From a virus: DNA of 64,000 nucleotides. The stretch spans positions 246,115 through 310,114 of IMG/VR virus record IMGVR_UViG_3300033571_009404, one strand, 5' to 3'. A program made the position numbers and the translations under genes. The notes beneath the pieces are model-generated. The model had not been told where the DNA came from and did not search any database. It saw nothing but the letters and a program-made list of their open reading frames with translations. The number at the start of each line of letters is the position of its first letter. Within the stretch, counting starts at the first letter, position 1. This document shows, piece after piece, positions 43,505 to 50,682 of this stretch.

Positions 43505-44476
43505 ATGACATTACCTTCTTCTGGTAAGATGTCTTTAGCTATGATTGCGGCTGAATTGGGTCTGTCTGGTAAAGTTACGTTGGGTCAGACCCAACTCCGT
43601 AATCTTGTTGGTAAACCTTCCGGTCAGGTTAGACTGTCTGACTTCTATGGTCGTCGTCACCTTCCAGCTGGCACACTCTTGTCCACATTCTGCTCAGGTG
43701 TGAACCTGTACGGTACTTACGCGTCAGGCGATGATATCAATACCTATAACAGTTTGATTGAAGCTAACAGTACGACATGTGGTTATGTACCGTATCCCCC
43801 AGCTGGCCAACTCGTATCTACTTACTGTGATGCGAATGGATCTTACGTGGGACGTTACACCAACGGCAGCGGTGGTACTTACGATTCTGTCATTGAGTAC
43901 AACAGTACGCAGTGTAACGTGAACCCAGGTGGTTCTGTTAACGAACACTCTTGCTTCACAGCTGGTTCTTTAGTCTTGATGGCTGACATGACCGTTAAAC
44001 CTATCTATCAGATTAAGGTAGGTGAGCAGGTCATGACTGTAGATGGACCACAGCCCGTCATTGAAGTGCGTAAACCGCGTCTGGGTAGTCGCTTACTGGT
44101 TTCCTTTGATAACGGTCTTTGCAACACCTCGACTGAACATGCTATCTGGGCACGTGATAGCGATGCTAAGGAATGGTGGGCAACGCGCGATATGGAGCAG
44201 TGGAAGAAAGAAGCTGAAGATGGCACTGGTGCTGACTTTGGTGGACTCTTACCGTTTGATCTGACTGGCAAGTACGACACGTCTTTCGAGTATGCACATT
44301 TGGACGGTTGGGTTTCGCATCGAACCATCGTGCAGCCTGCTCCTGAAGGAACCATCCTGTATCACTTGATCGTAGAAGGTCCGCAGAACTACTTCGTTGA
44401 TGGCTACATCGTATCGTCGCTGGCGTCTCTGAAGAACTTCGACTGGACTACCTTTAAGTGGCAAGGTTTGAAGTAA
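43505..44476 (+). CDS. Cysteine-repeat tail protein with C-terminal Hint (hedgehog/intein) autoprocessing domain
   Basis: A 323-residue protein; the ATG at 43505 is used, preceded by AAGGAGGT. Residues 1-50 carry the phage tail motif ending LVGKPSGQVRLSDFYGR. Residues about 55-145 hold two repeats of the G-x-L-[LV]-S-T-[FY]-C ... Y ... NST-x-C type. Cys150 begins CFTAGSLVLM, the typical first block of a Hint domain, followed by the TSTEHAIW block (His212) and a C-terminal NYFVDGYIVSS block. The usual terminal His-Asn before a C-extein is missing, so cleavage or ester-type release at Cys150 is more plausible than splicing. A hairpin follows. Confidence 0.75.
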   Translation: MTLPSSGKMSLAMIAAELGLSGKVTLGQTQLRNLVGKPSGQVRLSDFYGRRHLPAGTLLSTFCSGVNLYGTYASGDDINTYNSLIEANSTTCGYVPYPPAGQLVSTYCDANGSYVGRYTNGSGGTYDSVIEYNSTQCNVNPGGSVNEHSCFTAGSLVLMADMTVKPIYQIKVGEQVMTVDGPQPVIEVRKPRLGSRLLVSFDNGLCNTSTEHAIWARDSDAKEWWATRDMEQWKKEAEDGTGADFGGLLPFDLTGKYDTSFEYAHLDGWVSHRTIVQPAPEGTILYHLIVEGPQNYFVDGYIVSSLASLKNFDWTTFKWQGLK

Positions 44477-44480
44477 TTGT

Positions 44481-44508
44481 AATCGTGGAGGGGTGACTCT
44501 CCACGATT
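44481..44508. terminator. Hairpin terminator after the Hint gene
   Basis: AATCGTGGAG pairs with the 3' arm CTCTCCACGATT, followed by ATGACC. No T-run. Confidence 0.7.
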
Positions 44509-44525
44509 ATGACCAAGAGGAAATC

Positions 44526-45017
44526 ATGATCGGACTTTACTACGTGACCACCAACGGTATTAACCGGGTCATTCACACGAACAGTGGTACCATGCAGTTG
44601 CTTGACCGCTATACTGAACCTGATGTTAAACGGCTTCTGTATACAGGTGAAGTGCCTACATCGTTTAACTTCAATACTGCACTGCGGTTCGTCTTTGATG
44701 AGATTGGTCAGTTATTGACAGAATCGTTCTTCGACTACAATGCTAATGAGCAGAGCATGCGTTGCTTCATGTTAGCTCAACGCTATGCTGGATTGCAGTA
44801 TTTGAACTGTAACACCAGTCGTCTGCGACATGACAGTAGTGTATCTAGCGAAGTGATTCAGAATGCCATTGACTTCTGGTATCCAACCATCACAACGACT
44901 ACGGATGCTACTCAATTGTCAGACTACCTGAGATACTTGTCTGAAGATGAGTTGAAGGTGTTTGACATTGCTAGGAAAGATGAATATCTTGGCATCGTTG
45001 TAGGACGGAGTATTTGA
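44526..45017 (+). CDS. Unknown protein coupled to the oxygenase gene
   Basis: A 163-residue protein starting at the ATG after AAGAGGAAATC; an in-frame upstream ATG at 44493 lies within the hairpin and is rejected. Helical and tyrosine/threonine-rich, with no recognised motif. Its stop overlaps the start of the next gene by one base (TGATG), so the two are translated together and may act together. Confidence 0.55.
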   Translation: MIGLYYVTTNGINRVIHTNSGTMQLLDRYTEPDVKRLLYTGEVPTSFNFNTALRFVFDEIGQLLTESFFDYNANEQSMRCFMLAQRYAGLQYLNCNTSRLRHDSSVSSEVIQNAIDFWYPTITTTTDATQLSDYLRYLSEDELKVFDIARKDEYLGIVVGRSI

Positions 45018-45688
45018 TGTGGACAATTAAACCAGAAGCCATTGAGAAATACAAGTGTCTACCTGATGAGATTTTCTTTAACTACGATCCAGAGCATCCG
45101 ATTGTAGACATTGACTCAGGTGTTGATAAGAATGAGATCAAGGCATTATGTGATACGCTCTTAAAGACATCTGAGAAGGAACGCCAGTACGCACCCATCT
45201 TTACTGAAGAACAAAAACTTCATGTGAATTTGAGATTACGTACCGTGCACTATCTCTATCAGCAAGAGATGCTGGACAATAGCCCAGTAGTGCAGGCGGT
45301 TGTTAAGAAGATCATCAGCGAGATCAAAAGACATTGGGGTGTCGATGTTGAAGTTCATGATCGACCCTATGCCGCAGGTTACGCTCCTGGATTTTTCATC
45401 ACAGATCATTCAGATAACTGCACAACCAAAGATGGCGTACCGATTGTAAACAACACTAAACGTAGATTCACTGCTTTGTTATATCTCAATAGCAAAGGCA
45501 TCGATTATGACGGTGGTCAATTGGACTTCCCTAGCATTCGTAATGAATCCAATGCATTACTGACTCCCAGTCACAATGCAGGTAGTTTGGTGATCTTTCC
45601 ATCTAACCCATTGTTCTTGCATGGTGTGTCCAAAGTGCAATGGGGTTATCGGGTAGTGTTAGTCTCATTCTTTAGGTTAGTAGAATAG
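45017..45688 (+). CDS. 2-oxoglutarate/Fe(II)-dependent oxygenase (prolyl-hydroxylase-like)
   Basis: A 223-residue protein with the double-stranded beta-helix signature: FFITDHSDNC giving His131-x-Asp133, then the distal His202 in FLHGV and Arg212 in WGYRVVLVSF, the expected 2-oxoglutarate contact. These are the metal and cosubstrate residues of this superfamily, which hydroxylates proteins, nucleic acids or small molecules. The location directly after the glycine/proline-containing adhesin and fibre genes suggests modification of a tail protein or host target, but the substrate is unknown. It is coupled to the preceding unknown gene. Confidence 0.8.
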   Translation: MWTIKPEAIEKYKCLPDEIFFNYDPEHPIVDIDSGVDKNEIKALCDTLLKTSEKERQYAPIFTEEQKLHVNLRLRTVHYLYQQEMLDNSPVVQAVVKKIISEIKRHWGVDVEVHDRPYAAGYAPGFFITDHSDNCTTKDGVPIVNNTKRRFTALLYLNSKGIDYDGGQLDFPSIRNESNALLTPSHNAGSLVIFPSNPLFLHGVSKVQWGYRVVLVSFFRLVE

Positions 45689-45739
45689 TAACATTCTACA
45701 GACATCCTATATCTAGTAGCACTTAAGTAGGAGGTCGCC

Positions 45740-45952
45740 ATGAGACTCTTCCGTGAATACAGCTTTGGCAAAGCCGACGATTACAATCCGTTTCGTCTAC
45801 CTACCGAAGAAGACGTAGTGAACGCTGAATACAATGGCATGGTTAAAGGCGCGCTGTACACCTTAGCCGCAGTCACTGCCATTGCTTCTACCATTACGAT
45901 TGTTCGTAATTTCAAGAGCTTAAAGAAGAAAGCTAAGAAGTTACTGAACTAA
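45740..45952 (+). CDS. Small membrane protein
   Basis: A 70-residue protein after an AGGAGG SD. A charged, proline/tyrosine-containing N-terminal half is followed by one hydrophobic segment (about 34-54, GALYTLAAVTAIASTITIV) and a lysine-rich C-terminus. Unknown role; it ends the fibre block and is followed by a hairpin and the first promoter-like box of the early-type region. Confidence 0.55.
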   Translation: MRLFREYSFGKADDYNPFRLPTEEDVVNAEYNGMVKGALYTLAAVTAIASTITIVRNFKSLKKKAKKLLN

Positions 45953-45961
45953 GGACATATT

Positions 45962-45990
45962 AGCCCAGGGAATAATCCCTGGGCTTTATG
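45962..45990. terminator. Hairpin terminator closing the late structural block
   Basis: AGCCCAGGGA pairs with TCCCTGGGCT around ATAA, followed by TTATGCCGTC. Confidence 0.8.
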
Positions 45991-46007
45991 CCGTCAAATA
46001 CCTCATT

Positions 46008-46032
46008 CTAAATAATTTCAGATCTATATAAC
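46008..46032 (+). promoter_or_regulatory. Repeated AT-rich promoter-like box 1
   Basis: A 25-bp element, CTAAATA followed by CAGATCTATATAAC after a short AT stretch, matching a second copy at 47851-47875 in 22 of 25 positions. It lies 48 bp upstream of the first of the small-membrane-protein genes. The TATATAAC core resembles the AT-rich early promoter core I recall for phiKZ (TATATTAC). The promoter role is inferred. Confidence 0.55.
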
Positions 46033-46079
46033 TGGCATGAATAAGAAAGAATAATCGATCTTAAATATGGAGAATTACC

Positions 46080-46214
46080 ATGAACAAGAAGACCAATCAA
46101 GTCAAGAAAGAATCCAAAATGTCCCTCGCGGGTGTTTTGGTTTTCATCGCAGTCGGCGCACTGCTCTCGCCGATGTTCAAGCGTGAAAAAGCTGCCAAGA
46201 AGCAAGTCAAGTAA
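46080..46214 (+). CDS. 44-residue membrane protein
   Basis: A tiny gene with a TGGAGAATTACC leader. Basic N-terminal 13 residues, a hydrophobic segment (about 14-31, MSLAGVLVFIAVGALLSPM) and a lysine-rich tail. Codon use matches its neighbours and it is followed in the same pattern by the next small membrane gene, so I judge it real. Role unknown. Confidence 0.6.
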   Translation: MNKKTNQVKKESKMSLAGVLVFIAVGALLSPMFKREKAAKKQVK

Positions 46215-46254
46215 AACAACCCACTGAAGTACCTATTCACTAAGGAGAAACACC

Positions 46255-46494
46255 ATGCACAAAACCACCCAACAAATGCACGCCGACATCTTCGCCGCAG
46301 CTGCCACCACCTTCGGTCCCAACAGTCCCATGAATCAGAAGCTGCGTGAAGATCTGGGCAAGGCCGCCAAGGCACATGACGACATCGTCAAGCAGCAACG
46401 CCGTCGCAACCTCATCACCGGCACCGTCGTCGCTGCAGTCGTGACTGCTGTGGCTGGCGCAACGCTGTACAAGAAGTACGCCATCACTCAATAA
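46255..46494 (+). CDS. Small C-tail-anchored membrane protein
   Basis: A 79-residue protein with an AAGGAGAAACACC leader. Helical soluble part (1-50), then one membrane segment near the C-terminus (about 52-72, ITGTVVAAVVTAVAGATLY) containing a GxxxG-like small-residue pattern. Ends with a UUCG-capped hairpin downstream. Function unknown. Confidence 0.6.
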   Translation: MHKTTQQMHADIFAAAATTFGPNSPMNQKLREDLGKAAKAHDDIVKQQRRRNLITGTVVAAVVTAVAGATLYKKYAITQ

Positions 46495-46500
46495 GTGACG

Positions 46501-46534
46501 CTTAGTAGAGGATTCTTCGGAGTCTTCTACTGAG
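46501..46534. terminator. UUCG hairpin
   Basis: CTTAGTAGAGGATTC pairs with GAGTCTTCTACTGAG around TTCG, an extra-stable tetraloop stem in the gap between two small genes. Confidence 0.75.
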
Positions 46535-46588
46535 CTATCATTTTCACACTAAGAACAATACATCATCATTTATTCGAAAGGAACTATC

Positions 46589-46792
46589 ATGAACTATACT
46601 GAATACGAAGCAAGCCGTGAAGCCATCCGTCAAGCTGAAGCAGCTGAACGTCAACGTCGCCTCAATCGCCATTCCGATCAACGCGAGTGGAATGAAATGA
46701 TGGATCGCCAAGCAGCTGAGCGTGATCGTGCTGTGATGTTTGGCGTGGTCGTCGGTATCGCCCTGCTGGTGCTGCTCAAGCGCCGTAAGTAA
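46589..46792 (+). CDS. Arg-rich membrane protein
   Basis: A 67-residue protein with an AAAGGAACTATC leader. Residues 1-46 form a strongly charged amphipathic helix (R, E, Q, A); residues about 48-63 are a membrane segment (VMFGVVVGIALLVLL) with a basic end. Unknown role in the early-type membrane cluster. Confidence 0.55.
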   Translation: MNYTEYEASREAIRQAEAAERQRRLNRHSDQREWNEMMDRQAAERDRAVMFGVVVGIALLVLLKRRK

Positions 46793-46825
46793 TTCCCCTT
46801 AACCTCTCACTTAATGGAGAACATC

Positions 46826-47059
46826 ATGAACGAAGAACAAAAGAAAGATCTGGACATCGAAATCAACCGCATCTCCAAGGAGATCACCGATGAGATGGTC
46901 AAGAAGGCGAACGAGCTGATCGTCCAAGAACGCAAGAAGTTCTTCAAGCGTCAGATGATCGTGCTCGGCACGCTGACGGTCGTTGCCGTCGGCCTGAACA
47001 TCGCTGTGGCTCGTGGCTGGCTTGGTAAGGATGTTGACGTCGAGTCCATCACCCAGTAA
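46826..47059 (+). CDS. Coiled-coil membrane protein
   Basis: A 77-residue protein; the ATG at 46826 follows GGAGAACATC and an in-frame ATG at 46814 overlaps that SD. Charged coiled coil in the first 45 residues, then a hydrophobic segment (IVLGTLTVVAVGLNIAVARG) and a short acidic tail. Function unknown. Confidence 0.55.
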   Translation: MNEEQKKDLDIEINRISKEITDEMVKKANELIVQERKKFFKRQMIVLGTLTVVAVGLNIAVARGWLGKDVDVESITQ

Positions 47060-47067
47060 GATCCAAC

Positions 47068-47089
47068 CCCTAGGTCATGTGACCTAGGG
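47068..47089. terminator. Near-palindromic hairpin
   Basis: CCCTAGGTCA and TGACCTAGGG flank a two-base centre (TG). It may be a terminator or, given the short centre, a protein-binding palindrome. Confidence 0.6.
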
Positions 47090-47128
47090 TACAATAGACT
47101 AAGTACAATAATCGAAAGGGTATTCATC

Positions 47129-47401
47129 ATGAAAAAGACTTACAACACCGCTAAGAAGATCAACAGTGCTGTCCGTACCGCTCGTGCAATGCGTGAACTC
47201 GCCACCTGCGTCGGTACCCTGGCTGGCGCGGCTACCGGTCACTATCTGGCTCGCGACAAGTCCGAAGCCGCCAACCAAGGTTATGCATTGGGTGGTGCAT
47301 TGATTGGCACGATCGTCGGTCGCGTTATCGGTACCCGCATGGCCACCAACAAGCTGAAGAACACCGCAGTCGAGATGTTCGTAAACGAATTCAACTTCTG
47401 A
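47129..47401 (+). CDS. Glycine-zipper membrane protein
   Basis: A 90-residue protein. It contains a glycine-zipper segment, LAGAATGHYLARDKSEAANQ then GYALGGALIGTIVGRVIGTR (about 50-75), of the kind that inserts as a helical hairpin into membranes. No cysteine cluster. Belongs to the tandem series of small membrane proteins in this region. Confidence 0.55.
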   Translation: MKKTYNTAKKINSAVRTARAMRELATCVGTLAGAATGHYLARDKSEAANQGYALGGALIGTIVGRVIGTRMATNKLKNTAVEMFVNEFNF

Positions 47402-47461
47402 ACCGCAGTTGCAGTAAAGACAAATAACAACACTATCACACTTTTGTAAAGGAGAATTACC

Positions 47462-47854
47462 ATGACTCACAAGACCCACCCCGCAGCCTACAATTTCATC
47501 GCCAATGTCGTTCGTAACTCCATCGTCGAGATGGCAGCCAATGGCATGGAGATCACCCCCGAGATCATCGAGGCTGCAGATGCAGAAATGGATCGTCTGA
47601 AAGAAAAGATCGACATCCGCAGCAAGATCATCACCGACTTCACCAAGAAGGTGCAGCTGTTCCGTGAAGTGGCCAGCCATCCGAATGGTCGTAACCTCGA
47701 CCATCTGCAAGTGTTGCGTGATGACATGCGCAACATCGCAGCATGCGCCACTGACGTCGTCTCGAAAGCGACCATGGATGAGATGGTGGCGGACGCGGAT
47801 AAGATGATCCAGGCCATGAAAATCACTTTGTCCTTCCAAGGACGTCGATCCTAA
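47462..47854 (+). CDS. Small helical soluble protein
   Basis: A 130-residue, highly helical, charged protein with an AAGGAGAATTACC leader and no membrane segment, unlike its neighbours. Methionine- and aspartate-rich C-terminus. No recognised motif. Its stop codon lies inside the second promoter-like box. Confidence 0.5.
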   Translation: MTHKTHPAAYNFIANVVRNSIVEMAANGMEITPEIIEAADAEMDRLKEKIDIRSKIITDFTKKVQLFREVASHPNGRNLDHLQVLRDDMRNIAACATDVVSKATMDEMVADADKMIQAMKITLSFQGRRS

Positions 47855-47875
47855 ATATATTCAGATCTATATTAC
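47851..47875 (+). promoter_or_regulatory. Repeated AT-rich promoter-like box 2
   Basis: CTAAATATATTCAG then ATCTATATTAC, matching the box at 46008 in 22 of 25 positions, and containing TATATTAC, the core I recall for phiKZ early promoters. It starts within the stop codon of the preceding gene and opens a 219-bp gap in front of the zinc/glycine-zipper gene at 48074. Confidence 0.6.
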
Positions 47876-47935
47876 TTACTTGAGATATAGTAGTAATAAG
47901 GTCTGAATAACCTTTAATATCCCTTGCGCTGAATA

Positions 47936-47999
47936 CCCCTCTTAACTAAAGAGTGATTTCAGCCCAAGGATGCTGTAGTCACATTTTAGTTTAAGAGGG
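47936..47999. promoter_or_regulatory. Long-arm hairpin in the 219-bp gap before 48074
   Basis: CCCTCTTAACTAAA (47937-47950) pairs with TTTAGTTTAAGAGGG (47985-47999) with one bulge and a 34-nt loop. It ends eight bases before a sigma70-like promoter and could be a terminator, operator or leader structure. Confidence 0.5.
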
Positions 48000-48006
48000 A
48001 AGTCTA

Positions 48007-48037
48007 TTGACTTAACCTGTTTTTCTTTTGTGATAAT
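48007..48037 (+). promoter_or_regulatory. Sigma70-like promoter candidate
   Basis: TTGACT at 48007-48012 and TGATAAT at 48031-48037 with 18 bp between, in a T-rich stretch 37 bp before the start at 48074. Host RNA polymerase could use it, which would be unusual for a phiKZ-like phage with its own polymerases. Confidence 0.4.
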
Positions 48038-48073
48038 CTTCTTAATCGTAGCAAGAATAAAGGAGCAGTAATT

Positions 48074-48526
48074 ATGGAACAGCAAGAACAAGCAGAACAG
48101 CAAGAACAAGCGCAAAAGATCGTTACCTGCACCTGCGGCAAGTGCGGTAAGCTCGAAGCATTCGAGATCGGCTCGGCGAAGTACGTCGCAGCCATGACCG
48201 ACCGTGATGTCCGCCAGAAGATCATCAAGATGACGCCGTTCCTGGGTGTGACCACCGGCGCCATCATCTACGCCATGGGCGGTGTCGTCATCGGCGGCAT
48301 CGGTGACTTCTTCGGTCTGAAGAAAGAAGGTATCTCCCTGGCCAAGCTGGGCATGATGCTGGGTGTCTTCGCTGGCGGTGCACGTGGTCATACTCTGGCC
48401 AAGCGCTCCGTGAAGGAAAACGAAGTCAACTACGATCGTCTGCTCTACGTCTGCGAAGAGTGCGATTATCTGGCCTACCACAACGCCGAGAAGTACAACA
48501 CCTTCGGCATGGGTAGTATCCAGTAA
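48074..48526 (+). CDS. Zinc-cluster glycine-zipper membrane protein 1
   Basis: A 150-residue protein. Residues 3-13 are a Q/E/A repeat, CTCGKCGK (about 18-25) gives three to four cysteines, a central glycine-zipper region (GVTTGAIIYAMGGVVIGGIG and MMLGVFAGGARG) would insert in the membrane, and CEECDYLAYHN supplies a second C-x-x-C. Cysteine pairs at both ends could meet to form one zinc ribbon, which places both termini on the same side. The genes at 49454 and 50314 share this layout. Confidence 0.65.
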   Translation: MEQQEQAEQQEQAQKIVTCTCGKCGKLEAFEIGSAKYVAAMTDRDVRQKIIKMTPFLGVTTGAIIYAMGGVVIGGIGDFFGLKKEGISLAKLGMMLGVFAGGARGHTLAKRSVKENEVNYDRLLYVCEECDYLAYHNAEKYNTFGMGSIQ

Positions 48527-48540
48527 CAGATTCATCCTGA

Positions 48541-48564
48541 CGACTGTCCAGGTAACGACAGTCA
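48541..48564. terminator. Short hairpin
   Basis: GACTGTC (48542-48548) pairs with GACAGTC (48557-48563) around an 8-nt loop in the gap after 48526. Confidence 0.55.
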
Positions 48565-48606
48565 CATTCTCTTTCATCGTTGTACCTATTCATTAAAGGA
48601 AATATC

Positions 48607-48915
48607 ATGTCCAAGACTTCCAACAACCTGCTGCCCGTCAAGTTCGCCGCTTTCAACTCCGCCGTCTCCGGTGCTTCCTTCGTCTCCGGCTACGTCGCCA
48701 CCAAGCTGCTGGCTGACCAGTCCCTCGATCCCAAGGACATCGCTCGCAAGACCGGCATTGCCGCTGGTGTGGGTGCCATCTCCGGCCTGATCATCGGCAC
48801 CGCCCTCTGGTTCGCCACCCGTCACGACGAAGTCAAGGACGCCAAGAAGGCCAAGGCTGACGCGGACTTCCAGGCCGGTATCGAACCGACTGCCGCTGCA
48901 TCGACCGAGCAGTAA
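48607..48915 (+). CDS. Glycine-zipper membrane protein
   Basis: A 102-residue protein; the ATG at 48607 follows AAAGGAAATATC, and an in-frame ATG at 48580 has no SD. Two hydrophobic stretches (about 18-32 and 55-72, GVGAISGLIIGTALWFA) with small residues suggest a helical hairpin in the membrane. Very strong codon bias. The C-terminal 25 residues are acidic and alanine-rich. Confidence 0.55.
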   Translation: MSKTSNNLLPVKFAAFNSAVSGASFVSGYVATKLLADQSLDPKDIARKTGIAAGVGAISGLIIGTALWFATRHDEVKDAKKAKADADFQAGIEPTAAASTEQ

Positions 48916-48923
48916 GCAGTCAG

Positions 48924-48960
48924 ATCAGTCAGCTGGGTATAGGAGCCACAGCTGACTGAT
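48924..48960. terminator. Hairpin with AGGAG in its loop
   Basis: ATCAGTCAGCTG (48924-48935) pairs with CAGCTGACTGAT (48949-48960). The loop contains TATAGGAGCCA; a similar AGGAG-containing loop sits in the hairpin at 54189. Confidence 0.65.
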
Positions 48961-49020
48961 GTAATACCCGTAGTAAACTAGCTAGTTACACAACACTCAT
49001 TACACTGAAAAGGATTTACC

Positions 49021-49344
49021 ATGAAACTGATCACCAAGACCTCCGCCGCCACTACCGTGACCACCGCTGCATCCGCTGCTGCCTACCTGTTCCATCGTCG
49101 CATGGCTGATGAGAACGCCACCGCCCTGGACGTCAAGGAAGGCGCCAAGCTGGCCGGTCTGGCCATGGCCGTCGGTATCGGTGCTGGCGCTGGTGTGCGT
49201 GGCGTGCAAGCCATCATCGGCCTGTTCAAGAAGAAGGAACCGCAAGTCGTGCAAGCCGCAGCCCAGGCCGTCAGCGAGACCGCTGAACAAGTCAAGGACG
49301 CCGCTGACGCCGTGGCACAAGAAGCCAACGACGCTCAGCAGTAA
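49021..49344 (+). CDS. Glycine-zipper membrane protein
   Basis: A 107-residue protein. Serine/threonine/alanine-rich N-terminal segment, then LAMAVGIGAGAGVRGVQAII (about 50-70) as a glycine-zipper membrane segment, then an alanine/glutamate-rich acidic helix. Strong codon bias. Function unknown. Confidence 0.55.
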   Translation: MKLITKTSAATTVTTAASAAAYLFHRRMADENATALDVKEGAKLAGLAMAVGIGAGAGVRGVQAIIGLFKKKEPQVVQAAAQAVSETAEQVKDAADAVAQEANDAQQ

Positions 49345-49355
49345 CCTGTAAGTGG

Positions 49356-49382
49356 AAGATCCCCTATTACTAGGGGGTCTTT
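49356..49382 (+). terminator. Hairpin with short T-run
   Basis: AAGATCCCCTA pairs with TAGGGGGTCTT around a 5-nt loop, ending in TTTCTT. Confidence 0.75.
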
Positions 49383-49453
49383 CTTAGCTTTCCATGATGA
49401 GAGTTAAGAAAGACCAATAACAATATATTCTAATCTTTAATAAAGGAAACATC

Positions 49454-49885
49454 ATGCTGATCAACAACCAAAACGTTACTCAGTTCTACTGCACCTGCTG
49501 CGCTAAGGATGTACCGCAGTCTCAAGTCAAGAAGATGGCTGTGACTGAACACAAGCGCCGTGTCAACGAGATGCATCAAACGGCTGACAGCTGGAGTGGT
49601 AAGATGTTCTGGTTCGGCGTGGAAGCTGGCGCTATCTTCTCGGGTATCTCCATGAAGAAAAGCGAAAGCTTCCAAGGCGCTGGCAAGAAGCTCGTCATGG
49701 GCTTGGGTGCTGGTGGTCTGGTTGGTCTGGTCATGGGTAAGGTGACTGCTCCCATGATCTCCAAGAACATCCACAAGGATGTGAATCGTATCGATGTGAT
49801 CTGCGAAGATTGCTTCGGTAAGGGTCACACTGTCAACGACCTCACCGGTCAACCGCAATACAGCTTTGCTCGTCGTCCGTACTAA
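49454..49885 (+). CDS. Zinc-cluster glycine-zipper membrane protein 2
   Basis: A 143-residue protein with CTCCAKD (about 13-19), a central glycine-rich segment (MGLGAGGLVGLVMGKVTAPM) and a terminal CEDCFGKGH. Same order as in the protein at 48074: an N-terminal cysteine pair, membrane segment, C-terminal C-x-x-C. An AT-rich stretch at 49422-49440 upstream resembles the promoter-like boxes. Confidence 0.65.
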   Translation: MLINNQNVTQFYCTCCAKDVPQSQVKKMAVTEHKRRVNEMHQTADSWSGKMFWFGVEAGAIFSGISMKKSESFQGAGKKLVMGLGAGGLVGLVMGKVTAPMISKNIHKDVNRIDVICEDCFGKGHTVNDLTGQPQYSFARRPY

Positions 49886-49921
49886 TCCCCTGTTGTATCA
49901 ACTCCCTAGAAAGGAACTATC

Positions 49922-50233
49922 ATGTCCGTGAAAGAAATCACCACCAAGATCACCTCCAAGATCTCCCGCGAAGCCAAGACCGGTGCTGCTTATGGCGCCT
50001 GGATCGGTGGTAGCACTGCAGTCAAGCTGCTCGCACTCAAGGTCTCCGGCAAGCTGGAAGAAACCGAGATGGCCGACACCTCCTACGGCAAGGTCGCCAA
50101 GACCGGTGCCATCGTGGCCGTCGGTGCGATCGCCGTCGGCGCTACCACCGGTGCCATCTACGGCGGCATCAAGAAGTTCTTCAAGGCCCGTGCCGAGAAG
50201 AAGGAAGTCAAGTCGGAACAGGCTCCGGCCTGA
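49922..50233 (+). CDS. Glycine-zipper membrane protein
   Basis: A 103-residue protein with two hydrophobic small-residue stretches: GAAYGAWIGGSTAVKLLALK (about 21-40) and GAIVAVGAIAVGATTGAIYG (about 61-80), with lysine-rich ends. Codon bias is very strong. It may sit as a helical hairpin in the host membrane; role unknown. Confidence 0.55.
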   Translation: MSVKEITTKITSKISREAKTGAAYGAWIGGSTAVKLLALKVSGKLEETEMADTSYGKVAKTGAIVAVGAIAVGATTGAIYGGIKKFFKARAEKKEVKSEQAPA

Positions 50234-50255
50234 GCAGTAAGTAACACCCCCGTAA

Positions 50256-50281
50256 ATGTGATGCCCTCACGGGCATCACAT
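50256..50281. terminator. Hairpin with TCAC loop
   Basis: ATGTGATGCCC and GGGCATCACAT close around TCAC, with CCCCTTTT following. Confidence 0.8.
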
Positions 50282-50313
50282 CCCCTTTTGTCTCTTACTT
50301 AATGGAGATTACT

Positions 50314-50682
50314 ATGGTTGAAATGATCACCCAACAAACCTGCACTTGCTGCGGTAAGAAGTTCTCGGCAACCCACTCTGATAAGATCATCGATGCTCAG
50401 CCTCGTGACTACGTCAGTCCGGTGGTTAATGCCGGTGGTCTCGCTGGCGCGCTCGTCGGTGCGACCATGGTCTACAAGACCCGTGATGTCAACAACATCG
50501 GCACTGGTTTCAAGCTGGGTTGTGGCATGCTGGTCGGTGCACTCATCATGAGTTGCGTTGGTGAAGTTGTTGCACGCCCTCTGGGTTGGTTGATGCAGAA
50601 CACTTTGCCTCAGCCCAAGCCGGAACTGCTGTACTGCTGCAAAGATTGCGAAGCGTTCTATCAAACGCACAGCGACGAGTAA
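50314..50682 (+). CDS. Zinc-cluster glycine-zipper membrane protein 3
   Basis: A 122-residue protein; the ATG at 50314 follows GGAGATTACT, and the in-frame ATG at 50302 is rejected. CTCCGKKF (about 10-17), glycine-zipper segments (AGGLAGALVGATMVY and GCGMLVGALIMSCVGEVV) and CCKDCEAFY at the end. Third member of the zinc/glycine-zipper set. The cysteines in the membrane segment are additional. Confidence 0.65.
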   Translation: MVEMITQQTCTCCGKKFSATHSDKIIDAQPRDYVSPVVNAGGLAGALVGATMVYKTRDVNNIGTGFKLGCGMLVGALIMSCVGEVVARPLGWLMQNTLPQPKPELLYCCKDCEAFYQTHSDE

